A stretch of DNA of 64,000 bases from Notolepis coatsorum. Lineage: Eukaryota > Chordata > Actinopteri > Aulopiformes > Paralepididae. Within the stretch, counting starts at the first letter, position 1. Every line of letters starts with the position of its first letter. The notes below the pieces were generated by a model that did no database searches, was not told the DNA's origin, and saw nothing but the letters and a program-made list of their open reading frames with translations. Below are positions 22,848 to 33,838 of the stretch, piece after piece. The translations under genes were made by a program, and so were the position numbers. The stretch covers positions 71,906,634 to 71,970,633 of the forward strand of contig OZ020586.1 of the NCBI GenBank assembly GCA_963971535.1, in the 5' to 3' direction.

Positions 22848-23540
22848 GGCGTGTAGCTTTATGCCAAGCAAGCAGTGCAAAAATTTACCGTAGTGGCATG
22901 CAGTAATGCGCCTTTCATTTTCCGCCGCCCAGCGCCCAGGTCGCGCGGAAATAGGCTGTCTATTGCCATTCTCTTTGACAAACTCTAACCTTAACCAGCT
23001 CCTTAACAACGCCTAAACTTAACCGTTCTAACCTTAACCAACTCCGAAACAATGCCTAACCTTAACCTTAACCTTAGAAATTATATTGCCATTCTCTTTG
23101 ACAAACTCTAACCTTAACCAGCTCCTTAACAGCGCCTAAACTTAACCGTTCTAACCTTAACCAACTCCGAAACAATGCCTAACCTTAATCGGCGAAAGAA
23201 TACACGTTAAAAAAAAATCACGTTAAAAAATATTTTCGATGGGATTCGAACTCGCCAGCAAACAAGCCATAGGATCCAGAGCCATGTGTCCTTGCCAATT
23301 GAGCTATTTGCTAGATACTGAATAAGGGGCGGTGACTTATATATATTGAGCTCCGCTCGTGTCGCATGCGCGGGCACCTCGCGCGAGCACGCCGGCGCAC
23401 GCACGCACCTGAGCGAGCACGCCGCCGCCGGTGCACGCACGGTAGCATTTGTCTGAAAAGAAGGGCGCTTTACCGCACTAGCGTGCGGTGACGAATGCGG
23501 AAGCATTTTTGCACTGCTTGCTTGGCATTAACGTACAGGC
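22848..23540. mobile_element. TIR element B with AACCTTAACC block and tRNA-like unit
   Basis: Ends GGCGTGTAGCTTTATGCCAA and (complement of right) GCCTGTACGTTAATGCCAAG continue into a shared GCAAGCAGTGCAAAAA. Flanks GGCCAGGG (22840-22847) and GGCCAGCG (23541-23548) are an 8-bp duplication with one mismatch. The interior 22950-23190 is nearly the same AACCTTAACC cassette as in element A, again in two rounds, followed by a tRNA-like unit. No transposase. Confidence 0.85.
23205..23322 (-). ncRNA. tRNA-like pol III unit in element B
   Basis: The minus strand reads A box TAGCTCAATTGG, then CTGGATCCTATGG, then B box GAGTTCGAATCCC, then TATTTTTTAACG and a longer T-run. Box sequences match consensus tRNA promoters, but the stems do not form a full cloverleaf. 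It is related in order and sequence to the unit in element A. Confidence 0.55.
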
Positions 23541-23789
23541 GGCCAGCGGCACCACGCCAGTAGACAAGGAGGTGTTGAAGATATTGAGTAGGGCAGGGCC
23601 TAGAGTTGGGAAGAGTTTTTTGATGAGAGTTGCTGGGAGAGGGTCAAACAGACAGGTTGAGGGTTTAGCCGCGCCAACCAGTTTAGAGAGGGCACTATTA
23701 TACCTTTTTTTATTTAGATAAATAATATATTTATATATATTTACCTATTTTTTGCATTCGCTTGTATTTAAATTGTTAATTTTTTTGTT

Positions 23790-23897
23790 AATTAGTGTGT
23801 GATTTTTTGTGAAGGGCGGACTAGCAAAGTAAGATTTTCATTGTACGGCAAACTGTCTGTCTAACTGTGCACATGACAATAATCAATCTTGAATCTG
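23790..23897 (+). repeat. L2-like LINE 3' tail
   Basis: TTTTCATTGTACGGCAAACT and CACATGACAATAATCAATCT followed by TGAATCT match the usual 3' end of teleost L2 elements, with a degenerate polyadenylation signal. Confidence 0.6.
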
Positions 23898-23914
23898 GAC
23901 ATTCCACAGACTCT

Positions 23915-24280
23915 GTGGCACGCGTGATTACACAAACAAATTTCTCGGAGACGCTCTCTGATTGGCACTGACTGACGCTCTCTGATTGGCCACTGACGCG
24001 TTTGCCCAATCCGTGACGAGCTGTGTCTTTGCCCATTTCCACGCCAAACAGCCTGCAAACTACCTGGCCTATCGCCATGCTCTAAGACAAACTCTAACCT
24101 TAACCAACTTCGAAAGAGTGCCTAAGCTTAACCGTCGAAAGAACTTGCCGTCACGCTATAAGACAAACTCTAACCTTAACCAACTTCGAAGAGTGCCTAA
24201 GCCTAACCAGTGTAGAAACAGGCGTCGGCCAATCAGAGCGCGTCTCCGAGAAATGCGGCTTGTTTGTGTAATCACGCCAC
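23915..24280. mobile_element. TIR element C with AACCTTAACC block
   Basis: GTGGCACGCGTGATTACACA and the complement of the right end (GTGGCGTGATTACACAAACA) are inverted repeats that also share TCTCGGAGACGC and CTCTGATTGGC. The core has CTCTAACCTTAACCAACTTC twice (24075-24205), akin to elements A and B but without the tRNA-like unit. The Nimb-like LINE begins right at its edge. Confidence 0.7.
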
Positions 24281-24376
24281 TTCTTCTTCTTCTTCTTTTC
24301 TATTTTTTGGCGGTTGGCAAACACTTTCGACGAGCATTACCGCCATCTACTGAAAAGGAGTGTGGATCTGGATGTC

Positions 24377-25386
24377 CTAAATCCTATAAAATAAACCTGT
24401 CGTTCTCAAAAAATAAAACAAACTCTCCATACAAACTTCCCCAGAATTCCTTTGCAAAATATCAACTATTTTAAGTGCTATCTTTTCCCTCTTCAAATCC
24501 CTAATAAGACCTTTCCTTTGCCTTTGATACAATGTACACTGTTCTACCACATGTTCTACCGTTTCTAGACTAACACTACACTCACATTGTCCATTAATAT
24601 GCTTTTTTAACATAACTAACGTACTATTCAACCCTGTATGCCCCAACCTCATCCTTGTAAACACGTCCTCTTCTTGCTTGCTCCTACTAGTAGCCCTACA
24701 CCAACCCTCTTTTGCACCCCATAAAACCATCTCCCTAACCTCTCATTATCCCACATGCCTTTCCATTTTTCCCTAACCTTCATTTTGACTATACTCTGGA
24801 TTTCAGCCTTACTAATCTGTACATTCATTGTAACTCCATTAAGTCCACAAGCTCCTTTGGCCAACTTGTCCGCAAACTCATTCCCTCGAACTCCTATATG
24901 GGCCGGCACCCACAAAAAGACAACCATACTACCTGAACGCCTAAGTCTGTCTACCATCTGCACTATTTCCAGCACAATATCCATCCTTGACTGGGACACT
25001 ACATTTTGTATACTTATCAACGACGACAATGAGTCTGACGCAATTAAAATTTCACCCTTAGGCCTATTCTCCTCTATCCACGATAACCCTATCATTATAG
25101 CTACTAATTCTGCCGTATACACTGCTAGACTGTCACTCAATCTCTCTTTTTTTGAAATGCCAAGACTTGGGATTGTAAATGCCGCCCCCACTCTGCCTGA
25201 CTCCATTTTAGATGCATCTGTATAAACCACCAGTCTTTCACCATACTTTAACCTAATATAACTCTCCACCATATGGCTACTAATCTCCTCTCTCTCCTTC
25301 AACTCCACCAATTCTATATCAACAACAGGGGTATCCATCAACCAAAGAGGAACTACTGGGAAACAGACTGTTGGACACACACTCAT
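24377..25386 (-). pseudogene. LINE ORF2, RNase H domain and C-terminus
   Basis: The reading 25386-24649 contains an RNase H fold: VVYTDASK (first Asp), AELVAIMIGL (Glu), LIASDSLSSL (Asp) and WVPAHIGVRGNEFADKLAKG (the His/Asn/Asp signature). The reading then shifts frame into 24730-24377, which carries RMRLGHTGLN and a C-x-C-H pattern (CECSVSLETVEHVVEQC), typical of the region after RNase H in I-clade LINEs. The domain would degrade RNA in the cDNA hybrid. Separated from the RT part by the inserted LINE; one frameshift near 24690. Confidence 0.85.
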
Positions 25387-26060
25387 TTACAGTGGGTGAC
25401 AATATTGTCACAAGGAAAGATGAAATTACCTACCTGGGTTCCATCCTAGAGGCTAATCTCTCCTGTGACAAAATGGCATCCAATGTAATAAAAAAAGTCA
25501 ACCAACGAACTCGATTCTTGTACCGGATCTCCTCTCTGGTAAACAAGAATACCCTGAAGACTCTGGCAGGAGCACTCATTCAGGGGTACTACGACTATGC
25601 TTGCACCTCATGGTACCAAAGCACCTCAAAGGCGCTAAAAACAAAATTACAAACATCTCAAAACAAACTGGTCAGACTACTGCTTGACCTTACTCCTAGA
25701 ACCCACCTCACCCCTGCCCACTTTGACAACCTAGGATGGCTTAGAGTAGACGACAGAGTACAGCAACTTGCAATGGGCCTGGTCTACAAGATACACTACA
25801 CGACCAAGGTACCCATGTACATGTCAAAATACTTCCCAAAGGTCAGTGAATACCACGATCACAACACCAGAGGGAGCTCCACAAATCATGTTAAACCCAG
25901 ATTCGGCTCAAATAAGGGACTAAACACGTTTCGCAATTATGCCACATCAATGTGGAACGCCCTACCCAAAGCTGTAAAGGAATGTGGATCACTACCCACT
26001 TTCAAAACCTCTCTCAAGGGACACCTACGGGAGACTGCAATTCAACACTGGCCCCTGTAA
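25371..26060 (+). pseudogene. LINE family A ORF2 C-terminus
   Basis: 229 residues open to a natural stop. The start has the end of the RT thumb/connection (ITYLGSILEANLSCD, then VNQRTRFLYRISSLVNK), then YYDYACTSWYQ and KLQTSQNKLVRLLL. This is the conserved block after the RT active site in jockey/L2/Rex-type LINEs. The C-terminus reads ATSMWNALPKAVKECGSLP. The catalytic domain and endonuclease are missing through 5' truncation. A second copy of this C-terminus is at 43765-44075 on the other strand. Confidence 0.88.
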
Positions 26061-26580
26061 ATATCCTAACCCAACCCCCTCCAATGTACAGTCATTTACC
26101 TAGTATGGTTTTGTCAATAGTCCAATGTACAATTTTGTTTGTTTGTACAGTGTCTCCTCCCCCCCCCCCCCCCCCTCAATGTACAGTTTTACTTGTTTAT
26201 ACAGTGTGCCCCCCCCCCAACCACCTCCAATGTAAATTACCCAGTATGGTTGTCAATATCCCAATGTACCCAACCCCCCGGGCCCCCACCCAACCTCCTC
26301 CAATGTACAGTTTCTACGTCAAATGTATATACTCCCTTTTCTTGACTCCTTCTGTATCACAAACAGTACTGTATTTGCAAATCTGGTATGTCATAAATGT
26401 ATAGATGTAGCAGTACTGACTATCTGTATGTCATGTATGTCATATATGTCCTGATGAATTGAAAATGGGGGACCCTGATGTAAACAAGAGGAAAGTCATT
26501 CTCTGGTCTGCATCCCCTTAACAATTGTGTGTATTGAGCTGTACTGTATTGTACCCATTCTGCAATCTGTTAATAAAGTT

Positions 26581-26630
<50 letters not shown>

Positions 26631-26645
26631 TCAATCAATCAATCA
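25376..26645 (+). mobile_element. LINE family A (L2/Rex-like), 5'-truncated insertion
   Basis: Begins inside ORF2 and ends with a (CAAT)n tail at 26585-26645. It interrupts the Nimb-like ORF2 between its reverse transcriptase and RNase H parts. The 3' UTR (26060-26640) has several CCAATGTACAGT phrases, C-runs, the GAATTGAAAATGGGGGACCC module and AATAAAG. It is the best preserved copy of the family whose tails are scattered over the window. No clear target duplication. Confidence 0.88.
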
Positions 26646-27884
26646 ATTTCCAGAACGCCCATCTCTCTAGCTTTTGCCTCTATAATCCACCCAAAACTTT
26701 CTATCTGCACCTTCTCTTTTTCCTGACACTGCACTAATACACTTTTGCTAATATGATCCTCCTTATAACCCCTAAGATTGGCCCAATACACTAACCCCAA
26801 CTGATCTCTTCTAATACTCAAGGGCATTTCTCCCATCTCCACTTGGAGTGCTGCAATAGGTGTAGTTTTCATAGCCCCACAACACAATCTCAACGCCTTA
26901 CTCTGAATTACATCCAATTTACGTAAATGAGTTTTTGCTGCCGACCTATAAATAATACACCCATAATCAAATAACGATCTGATGAGACAAATATAGACTG
27001 TTCTCATAGCATCCCTACTGGCTCCCCAATCCAGCCCTCTCAAACATCTCATCACATTCAGTACTTTCTTGCATTTATCCACCATCTTACATATATGCAA
27101 AGACCACGTTAACCTCTTATCAAACCACACACCAAGATATTTAAACTGCTCTACCCTTTCCAACATTTTATCACCTATCGATATACTCAACTCTCGGGGA
27201 ATACTCCTCCTTGAGAAAAATATTGTTTTTGTTTTGTCAATTGACAATCTAAAACCCCACTCTAGCGACCACCTTTTTACCTCATTTACTGCTTCTTGCA
27301 TTTTACATACTATATAATTGAGATTCCTCCCCCTTTTCCATATAGCCCCATCATCTGCAAACAGTGCTACCTTAATGGACCCTTCCAAATTCTTAAAAAC
27401 ATCATTAATCATTATCGCAAATATCACTGGACTAATAATACTTCCTTGTGGAGTCCCATTCTCTACTATATATTCCTTACTAAACACACCATTAATTCTT
27501 ACCACTATATTCCTATCAGACAAAAAATTATTTATCCACTTAAGCATCCTACCTCTAATTCCCATTTGATGAAGCTTAATAATAAGACCCTGTCTCCAAA
27601 CCATATCATAGGCCTTTTCAATATCAAAAAACACCGCAATAACTGACTCCTTATTTACCTGTGCTTTCCTAATGTCGTCTTCAAGCGCAACAGCAGGGTC
27701 CATCGTCCCTCTCCCTTTCCTAAATCCACTTTGGTAGCTATACAATAATCCTCTCGTTTCCAGCCAATATACCAGTCTATCATTAATCATTCTTTCCATC
27801 AACTTCCCCATTTGAGACGTTAATGCTATGGGCCTATAATTACTTGGGTCTTTTGCGTCCTTACCAGGCTTTCTAATTGGAATG
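26639..27884 (-). pseudogene. LINE ORF2, reverse transcriptase domain
   Basis: Runs from the start of the RT at the DIRS junction (IPIRKPGKDAKDP, NYRPIALTSQMGKLMERMI) through SYQSGFRKGRGTMDP, FFDIEKAYDMVW, NGTPQGSIISPVIF and the active site ALFADDGAIW, to the thumb (FKYLGVWFDKRLTW). About 400 residues without an internal stop. The expected F/Y-x-D-D catalytic aspartates are present. It is cut at 26639 by the tail of LINE family A and on the other side by DIRS. Confidence 0.92.
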
Positions 27885-27931
27885 ATAACGATAGGTTATG
27901 TAGATAACCTAGTTATATTAGTATTGGCTAA

Positions 27932-28589
27932 GCGTCCCGCTCTGAGCCTTACGAGATACTCCTATCTCCTGTGATACCTTTTTTTTTTTATCCACTTTTT
28001 CTCCCATTTTTCCATATTTTCTCCCATCCCAATTTCGTATCATCCAATTCAACCCTCCCCTGTTACGAACGCTGTTTCTTGCCTCCCACAAGCCGGCTGC
28101 AATGTGGACTAAGTCATACATAGCACAAGTCCCCTCCGGTACTTGAGGTAACAGCAGTCGCATCTTTTCACCTGCGCAGCTCGATCTCTCAGTGTCGAGG
28201 AGTAACGCGTGGGAGGCTCACGCTGCCCCCGACACTTCCTGATTCTACTGCGCAGGCGCACCAACCGACTTGTAGGAGTCGCTTGTTCACAACGTTCGAT
28301 CCCCACCCTTCAGTTTTCCCTCCCCGTAATACGGCCAATGTGTATTACTGCGGACGACCAGCCAAACTGAAAAACAATGTGGAGAGCTGGATTCGAACAC
28401 GCGAATCCTAGCGTCTCCACACTGGTGGCGAGTGCCTTGCCCACTACACCACCTAGCCGCCCTATCTCCTGTGATACCTAATGTATCTCCCACGAACAAA
28501 AACACATGCACCCCACCTGTATGGGGCCCCGCCCCTTATGGTGGTACCGCCCATATAACCATGACCCTGGTCATGAAACACCCTTCCTC
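27932..28589. repeat. DIRS left inverted terminal repeat (SINE inserted)
   Basis: Starts GCGTCCCGCTCTGAGCCTTA and ends CACCCTTCCTC. After removing the SINE and one 19-bp duplication it is 158 bp, equal in length and sequence order to the complement of 33661-33818. Confidence 0.92.
27980..28460 (-). mobile_element. tRNA-derived SINE in the DIRS terminal repeat
   Basis: Minus-strand SINE of about 480 bp. The head near 28460-28380 has A-box-like TAGGTGGTGTAGTGGGC and B box GTGTTCGAATCC, a long unrelated body follows, and an A tail (T-run at 27980-27989) closes it. A perfect 19-bp duplication CCTATCTCCTGTGATACCT flanks it (27961-27979, 28461-28479). The same family is at 62815-63288. Confidence 0.92.
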
Positions 28590-28639
28590 GCCAAAACCCG
28601 TCCCAGGAAAAGATCCCTCAAGAGGGAACTCAGGGCGCG

Positions 28640-28740
28640 CAGAGCGGGACGCTTAGCCAATACTAATATAACTAGGTTATCTACATAACCTATCGTTATA
28701 TTTCGTATTGCATCGCGTCCCGCTCTGAGCCTTACGAGAT
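28640..28740. repeat. DIRS internal complementary region (circle-junction copy)
   Basis: 28640-28699 equals the complement of the left outer end (27885 inward) and 28695-28739 equals the complement of the right outer end (33838 inward), sharing GTTAT at 28695-28699. I see no mismatch. In DIRS elements such a region templates completion of the ends during circle formation. Confidence 0.93.
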
Positions 28741-28966
28741 AATGGGGAAGAGCGGGCGCGAGACCCGACAGATGTACCCCCTGAGGACCCGTAAGCCCAC
28801 ATCAAGGGGTGCGGGGAGCCCTGTCACCCCATCCTTCCTAACGAAGGGGGGGCGCAGTCAACTCCACCTGAATGCGAACAAGAGGGAGCCAGAACCCCTT
28901 GAACACACCGTACAGGCGGAACCACGTGTGACTCAACACACTGCGGCCCATACCCATACACTCCTG

Positions 28967-29918
28967 CTACCCGACCAAAGGACGGGAAGCAGGAAAGGCC
29001 ACAGACCCCAGAACCGCCTGGGAGACAGAACCCCCGGTCATGTCCATGAGGAAAAACCTTACAAAGGAGCCCGGGGAGGACCATGAAGCTGCAGCACAGA
29101 TGGCCTCCACCGAGGCCCCACCCAGGAGAGCGGCAGAGGCAGCCACCCCACGAGTGGAGTGCGCCCTGACGCCCCCAGGGGGATCCTGCCCAGCCAGCGT
29201 GTAGCAGAGGGTAACACCCTCGCACAACCAATGGGACAGGCGCTGCTCCGACAGTGCCTTACCAGCACGAGCCCCACCGTAACAGACAAAAAGCTGGTCG
29301 GTAACCCTGAAATCCTGAGTACGGCTGAGGTAAATCCCCAAGCACGGACTGGACATGACAGGTGAAGGCCCGCATCTAACTCACCAGTGTGAGGAGGAGG
29401 ACGAAACGCCTGAACCACAATATCCCGGGAGCGGAAGGAACTCCGGATATTCTTAGGCACGAAAGCAGGATTAGGTCGCAGAGTGACACCGCAATCGGTC
29501 CGAAAAGACAGGCACTCTGGATGTACCGAGAGAGCACAGAGCTCACCTACGCGTTTAGCGGAAGTGACAGCCAGAAGGAACGCGGTCCTGAAGGACAGCT
29601 GTCCCAACGGCGCCCGCTCGAGCGGCTCAAACGGGGCCAAGGACAACCGACCGAGGACCAATTGAAGATCCCAAGTCGGAGCCAAGGAGCGTTGCACCGG
29701 CTTAACGCGTCGAGCGCCAAGCAGGAAACGCTTCACAAGAGGGTGGCTGAACAAGACATCCCCTCAAACCCCTCATGATAGGAGGATATAGCTGCTGCAT
29801 ATACCCTCACCGTCGAAGCCGACAGTCTATCAAGGAGAGACTGGAGGTAACTAAGGACAGCAACCAGGGGGCAGGAGACTGAGTCCTGGCCCCCCGCCTT
29901 ACACCACACTTGGAACAT
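28967..29918 (-). pseudogene. DIRS tyrosine recombinase (frameshifted)
   Basis: Three overlapping minus-strand frames form one recombinase. 29918-29750 holds the core-binding part (RLSASTVRVYAAAISSYHEG). 29754 down to about 29350 holds VKRFLLGARR and the first catalytic Arg region (TSAKRVGELCALS). 29356-28967 holds the H-x-x-R box (RAHSTRGVAASAALL) and SWSSPGSFVRFFL. In most DIRS recombinases the last motif carries the nucleophilic Tyr at the position read here as the second Phe. So at least two frameshifts and probably a lost active-site Tyr. Confidence 0.85.
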
Positions 29919-30185
29919 ACGTCATCTGCCCGCGTAAGCGCGACAGTGGAGGGAGCATGCGCATTCCAGATGGTAACACCATCAGGATCAAGAACCTGCG
30001 CCCCTCAACGTACCCGTCCCAACAACTGACCTAACAGATGTATGGGGAAGAATCCCTGGCGGCACGGCATCGGTCCCAGACCTGCCTGGCCATGTCCAGA
30101 CGCAATCCTCACCCGTCAGGATGAGGGCCGCCCCGCGACAGTACACCTGCACCCACATTCTCCCTGCCGGGGATGTGGGGAGCCC

Positions 30186-31137
30186 TTAGGCCGCGCAGAT
30201 GGAGGACGCCCATAGCCAGCCGCCCGCCGCCTGGTGCAGACAGGGGGAGCGTACTCCTCCCTGTCTGTCGATACACGACACTGACGTCGTATCGTCCGTC
30301 CTGATCAACACCATTTGTGGACCAGAAGGACCGCTTTCAACACCAACACATTGAACGTAGCGCAGACCGGGCAGCATGGTTTGCCAGCTGCCCCCTACTG
30401 CGTTGGCCCGACGCATCACCAGCGAGGGAGGCGTCGGTGAAAACGCGACGTGAGACAGCGCCGTAACCGTCCTAGGACGGAACCTCCCGAGCGTGTTGAC
30501 AACGCTCTGAGATGGATGCCCATAGCCCTCCAACCGTTGACTGGGAAGAGGAATACTCTACATCCAGTCTACAGCAACCCCAGGCTGGTAGAGACCTGCC
30601 TGGTACGAGACCTGACGATCCACCTTGACCGCGAAGGACCAGAACGTCATCAGGGCAGAACACTCCGTAACCCCGGATGACGCAGAGGCCCCAGTGCGGC
30701 CTCCACGCACTTGGTGAAGATGCGGCGAGCCAGAGAAAACCGAACGGCAGCCTCTGGTACTCATACGCTAACCCTGCAAAGGAAGCGTAGGTAAGCCCTA
30801 GGATGGAAGATCGGGGATGCGCATACGCATCCTACAGGTCTATGGAGGAGAACCAGACCCCCACCTGACAGTGTTCAACAGGTAGGAGACGATCCAAAAA
30901 ATGCTGAACCTTCCCATGGGACAGGTCCAGCCTGGGTCTTACACCCCTCCCTCCCGACTTCTCGGGCAGAGAACACCGGGAGGAGAACGCCACGACGATG
31001 GCTTGCTTCGTCCACAGAGATTGGATCTCATCGACCAGAGCTGTCCCTGCTGGAGACCCCGACAACAGGGTCTGTACCAAACCTGAAAACGGGTGGGGTT
31101 GTGTAAACACAAGTCCCCGCCTCACCATTCTCTCCAT
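30186..31137 (-). pseudogene. DIRS reverse transcriptase / RNase H (broken)
   Basis: 31137-30832 ends at VWFSSIDL followed by an in-frame stop and then DAYAH, matching the RT motif with the first catalytic Asp (family form: IDLKDAY). Further on, GLAYEYQRLPFG is the next RT block, in frame with the stop. 30533-30186 contains VLIRTDDTTSVSCIDRQGG, the RNase H motif of DIRS polyproteins, followed by RSPCLHQAAG. Several stops and shifts separate the parts. Expected methylase-like sequence was not recognised. Confidence 0.8.
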
Positions 31138-33660
31138 CTACCTCGACATATGGTACTGCCGTAGTCATATGTGACGACACTCCCAACGCACCCGCCGTCA
31201 CGTGGCGCAGGTCCGCCAGGAACTGTAGATAGTTGGCCCGGTCCCCCCCGCTGTGCGAAGACAACCCTGGAATCGTGCGAGGAGCGCGTTCCGTGTCGGA
31301 ACACCTGACCCTGACACCACCCACGAGGCAATCGCACCCAAGGGGGAACCCCGACAGAAAAAGGGCCTGTCTGATACGGGGGGCTTCCGATCAAAAAAGC
31401 CCCCCCACTGAACACCCCTCCAGAACATGCTGAAGGAGTTGTTCTGCAGCCGGACATGCAAGGTGTAAGGCCCCCATGGGTTCCTACACACCGTAGCCCT
31501 GCAGTGATATCACTACCACCCCAAACCATGTGAGCTGCGACCACTTGCCAATATTCCAGGAGTGGGAGCACCAACATGATACCTGGCCTGGCGAAGGCGA
31601 GGCCGGGGAAGCCCGCACTGTGTGCCTCAAAAGGTTTCGAGCCCCCCTGCTGACAACACTTAAGTTGACAGACGTAACACCAGGCTCAACCAACACAGTT
31701 CAAGGTGTGGGAGCCGCTTGACAGCACAACATTCTCACGGACAGACCCAGGCTCAGCCATCAACTGGGTGTCAGCCCCTGTCTCCATGAGAAGCGAAGAA
31801 TGGGGCCGCATACGCTTCAAGAAGGTTCGCGGCCCGCAGCCAAAGGAACACACCCAGAGCCCCGCTTCTGAGGGTAACAGAAAGCGGACTGAGCGGGGAG
31901 CGGGCTGCTCGCGGCAAAATGACGACGGAGTGGTTTACCAACACCGAAATCACCCAAAATGGCCGATCCCTCGGCCGCCAAGACTGTCGGCCTCGCGATA
32001 CCCTGTCGATTCTCCAACCAGGGCACCACTGGCGGGGGAAACATGGCCGCCTGTCGAGGGCCCCGTCATCGCCGCTGACGAGGCCGTGCTCTCTCTTCTT
32101 CTGGCTGCGCGGTGTGAGGCGGTGTAGGGCCTAGGACAATACCGCCCGCGCTCCAGCAGAAGACCAAAATCCCCTGCGGAGAGGGGAACCCTGAGCGGTT
32201 ATAGCTTGCGGCTGGGTCAAAGCTAATAACGTCAACAACCTTGCGCGATGTGTCGACGTCGGCCGGCCCTCAAGGCCCCTCCACCAGACACCATTTCTTT
32301 AATAGAAAAAACACCAATTCGAACACAGTTCTAATCGTTGCCAATTCCATACCGTGGCGGTACAAGCCTTAACAGCCCACCAGCCACTCGCCAGGCCGAC
32401 CCATGGTGTCGGCCGGGCGGGGCATTGTTTCAATACATCAAAAACAAAGGACTGACGTTAACATGGAGCACCAGTGGTGATTGCAAACAGCACCCTCCAC
32501 TGTGGTGTGGACCATGAAAAGGTTAAATGAATAAAAGAGCTAAACCACAAAAACTGTAGAATGAGCAAACCCATACACACAAAGTTTAAGGGGAGACGGA
32601 CCAGACCCGTCTTCATTCAAAATATTCACAACAGAACACCAGCCCTAGTTTAGCCCATTTACCAAAAAAGGTAAACAAAGCCCCCCCCCCGCACTACTCC
32701 CCCAGTATACCGATTGACCGTCAGTATGAATGGTTTGAGAGGAGAGAAAGCTGTAGCAAGACAGACCTTCTCATAGCAGAGTGACAAAATGAAACAATAG
32801 CCCCCTACACAGGGCCGCCCCAGGAGATGGGGGCCCTCGCGTCTAAAAACGCACAGGGCCTCACATTTCTCCCAAGCGGCCCTGCCCTTATACTACTGCA
32901 GCCTAACGCCAGGCAATGTGGAACCCAAGACAACAATTGCCTGTGCACAGACACGCAACATGTTTACCATGTCGGCTGGACCCATAGCCCCACTACCCGA
33001 CGCCAACCCAGATGGGAACACCGTTCAACAAACCCCGCCGGAACACAAGGTAATACCTGGCTAGAACCTAGCCACGACCTACCCCGTTGTCAACCCATTT
33101 ACCCGAAAAAGGTAAATAGAACTCAAAACCCCACAACAGCTACCGACTGACCTTCATTGATGAACCGGGCAAGAGGCGGGAGAGTGACAACATCTCACGG
33201 CGGAGACATTAAAACAGCATAGCAATTAGCAGTAGTGATAGCATGCGGCAGTAGCGATAGCATGTTAGCATAGCTTTAGATGTTTTAGCAGCACGCCCAA
33301 GACAGCTTGGAAACCGTTCCCTGCAGAGAACGTTCACCAAACCATCTTGCCCCTGGCGCCAACACACAACAAGGTTGTGTTAACAACACAAACCAGCATT
33401 ACTAACACTAATACCCATGCCTGAAGACACAGGGCCTACCTGAGTACAAGCTGGCCCGACAGCCAGCCTTGTACAGCTGAACCTCGATGTGCAGTCATCA
33501 AACGAGGAACATCACAGGCCCGTCGTGTCGCCGAAAACATGCGTCGAAGATGCCAGGGGCCAGCAACCTCCGGTAAGCTTCCAACATTATTAATCTTCCT
33601 TAATCTTTTCATTCCGCTAGCTCGTATGGTGCACGCATCCAATACGCTGGGACGAAAATA

Positions 33661-33818
33661 GAGGAAGGGTGTTTCATGACCAGGGTCATGGTTATATGGG
33701 CGGTACCACCATAAGGGGCGGGGCCCCATACAGGTGGGGTGCATGTGTTTTTGTTCGTGGGAGATACATTAGGTATCACAGGAGATAGGAGTATCTCGTA
33801 AGGCTCAGAGCGGGACGC
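33661..33818. repeat. DIRS right inverted terminal repeat
   Basis: 158 bp from GAGGAAGGGTG to CAGAGCGGGACGC, the complement of the left repeat. Twenty further bases outside it (to 33838) do not match the left end and form the asymmetric outer tip. Confidence 0.92.
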
Positions 33819-33838
33819 GATGCAATACGAAATATAAC

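Larger units (their letters stand above)
22791..23700 (-). pseudogene. L2/Rex-like LINE reverse-transcriptase fragment, split by element B
   Basis: Minus-strand sequence 23700-23541 reads LFDPLPATLIKKLFPTLGPA and LLNIFNTSLSTGVVPLA. After removing element B it continues in 22847-22791 as FKSAVIKPLLKKPNLDP. This is the region just before the first RT motif of L2/Rex-type LINEs. The join is in frame across the duplicated GGCCAG, which confirms the ends of element B. The fragment is otherwise truncated. Confidence 0.8.
27885..33838 (-). mobile_element. DIRS-type tyrosine-recombinase retrotransposon
   Basis: A 5.9-kb element (about 5.45 kb without the SINE) inserted in the Nimb-like RT gene. It has 158-bp inverted terminal repeats, an internal complementary region that copies the joined outer ends (28640-28740), a tyrosine recombinase pseudogene near the 3' side and an RT/RNase H pseudogene upstream. 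ATAAC stands once at each junction (27885-27889, 33834-33838) and, as GTTAT, in the internal junction copy. Removing the element with one ATAAC restores the Nimb frame at KQSVIIPIRK. Reading frames are broken, so it is not autonomous. The region 31140-33600 should hold the gag-like gene but is not recognisable. Confidence 0.93.

Noticed and set aside
24755-25225. 156-residue plus-strand frame
   Set aside because: Complement of the LINE RNase H domain.
28742-33150. Plus-strand frames of 60-140 residues within the DIRS region
   Set aside because: They are antisense to the recombinase and RT pseudogenes or lie in decayed GC-rich sequence; no domain is recognised.
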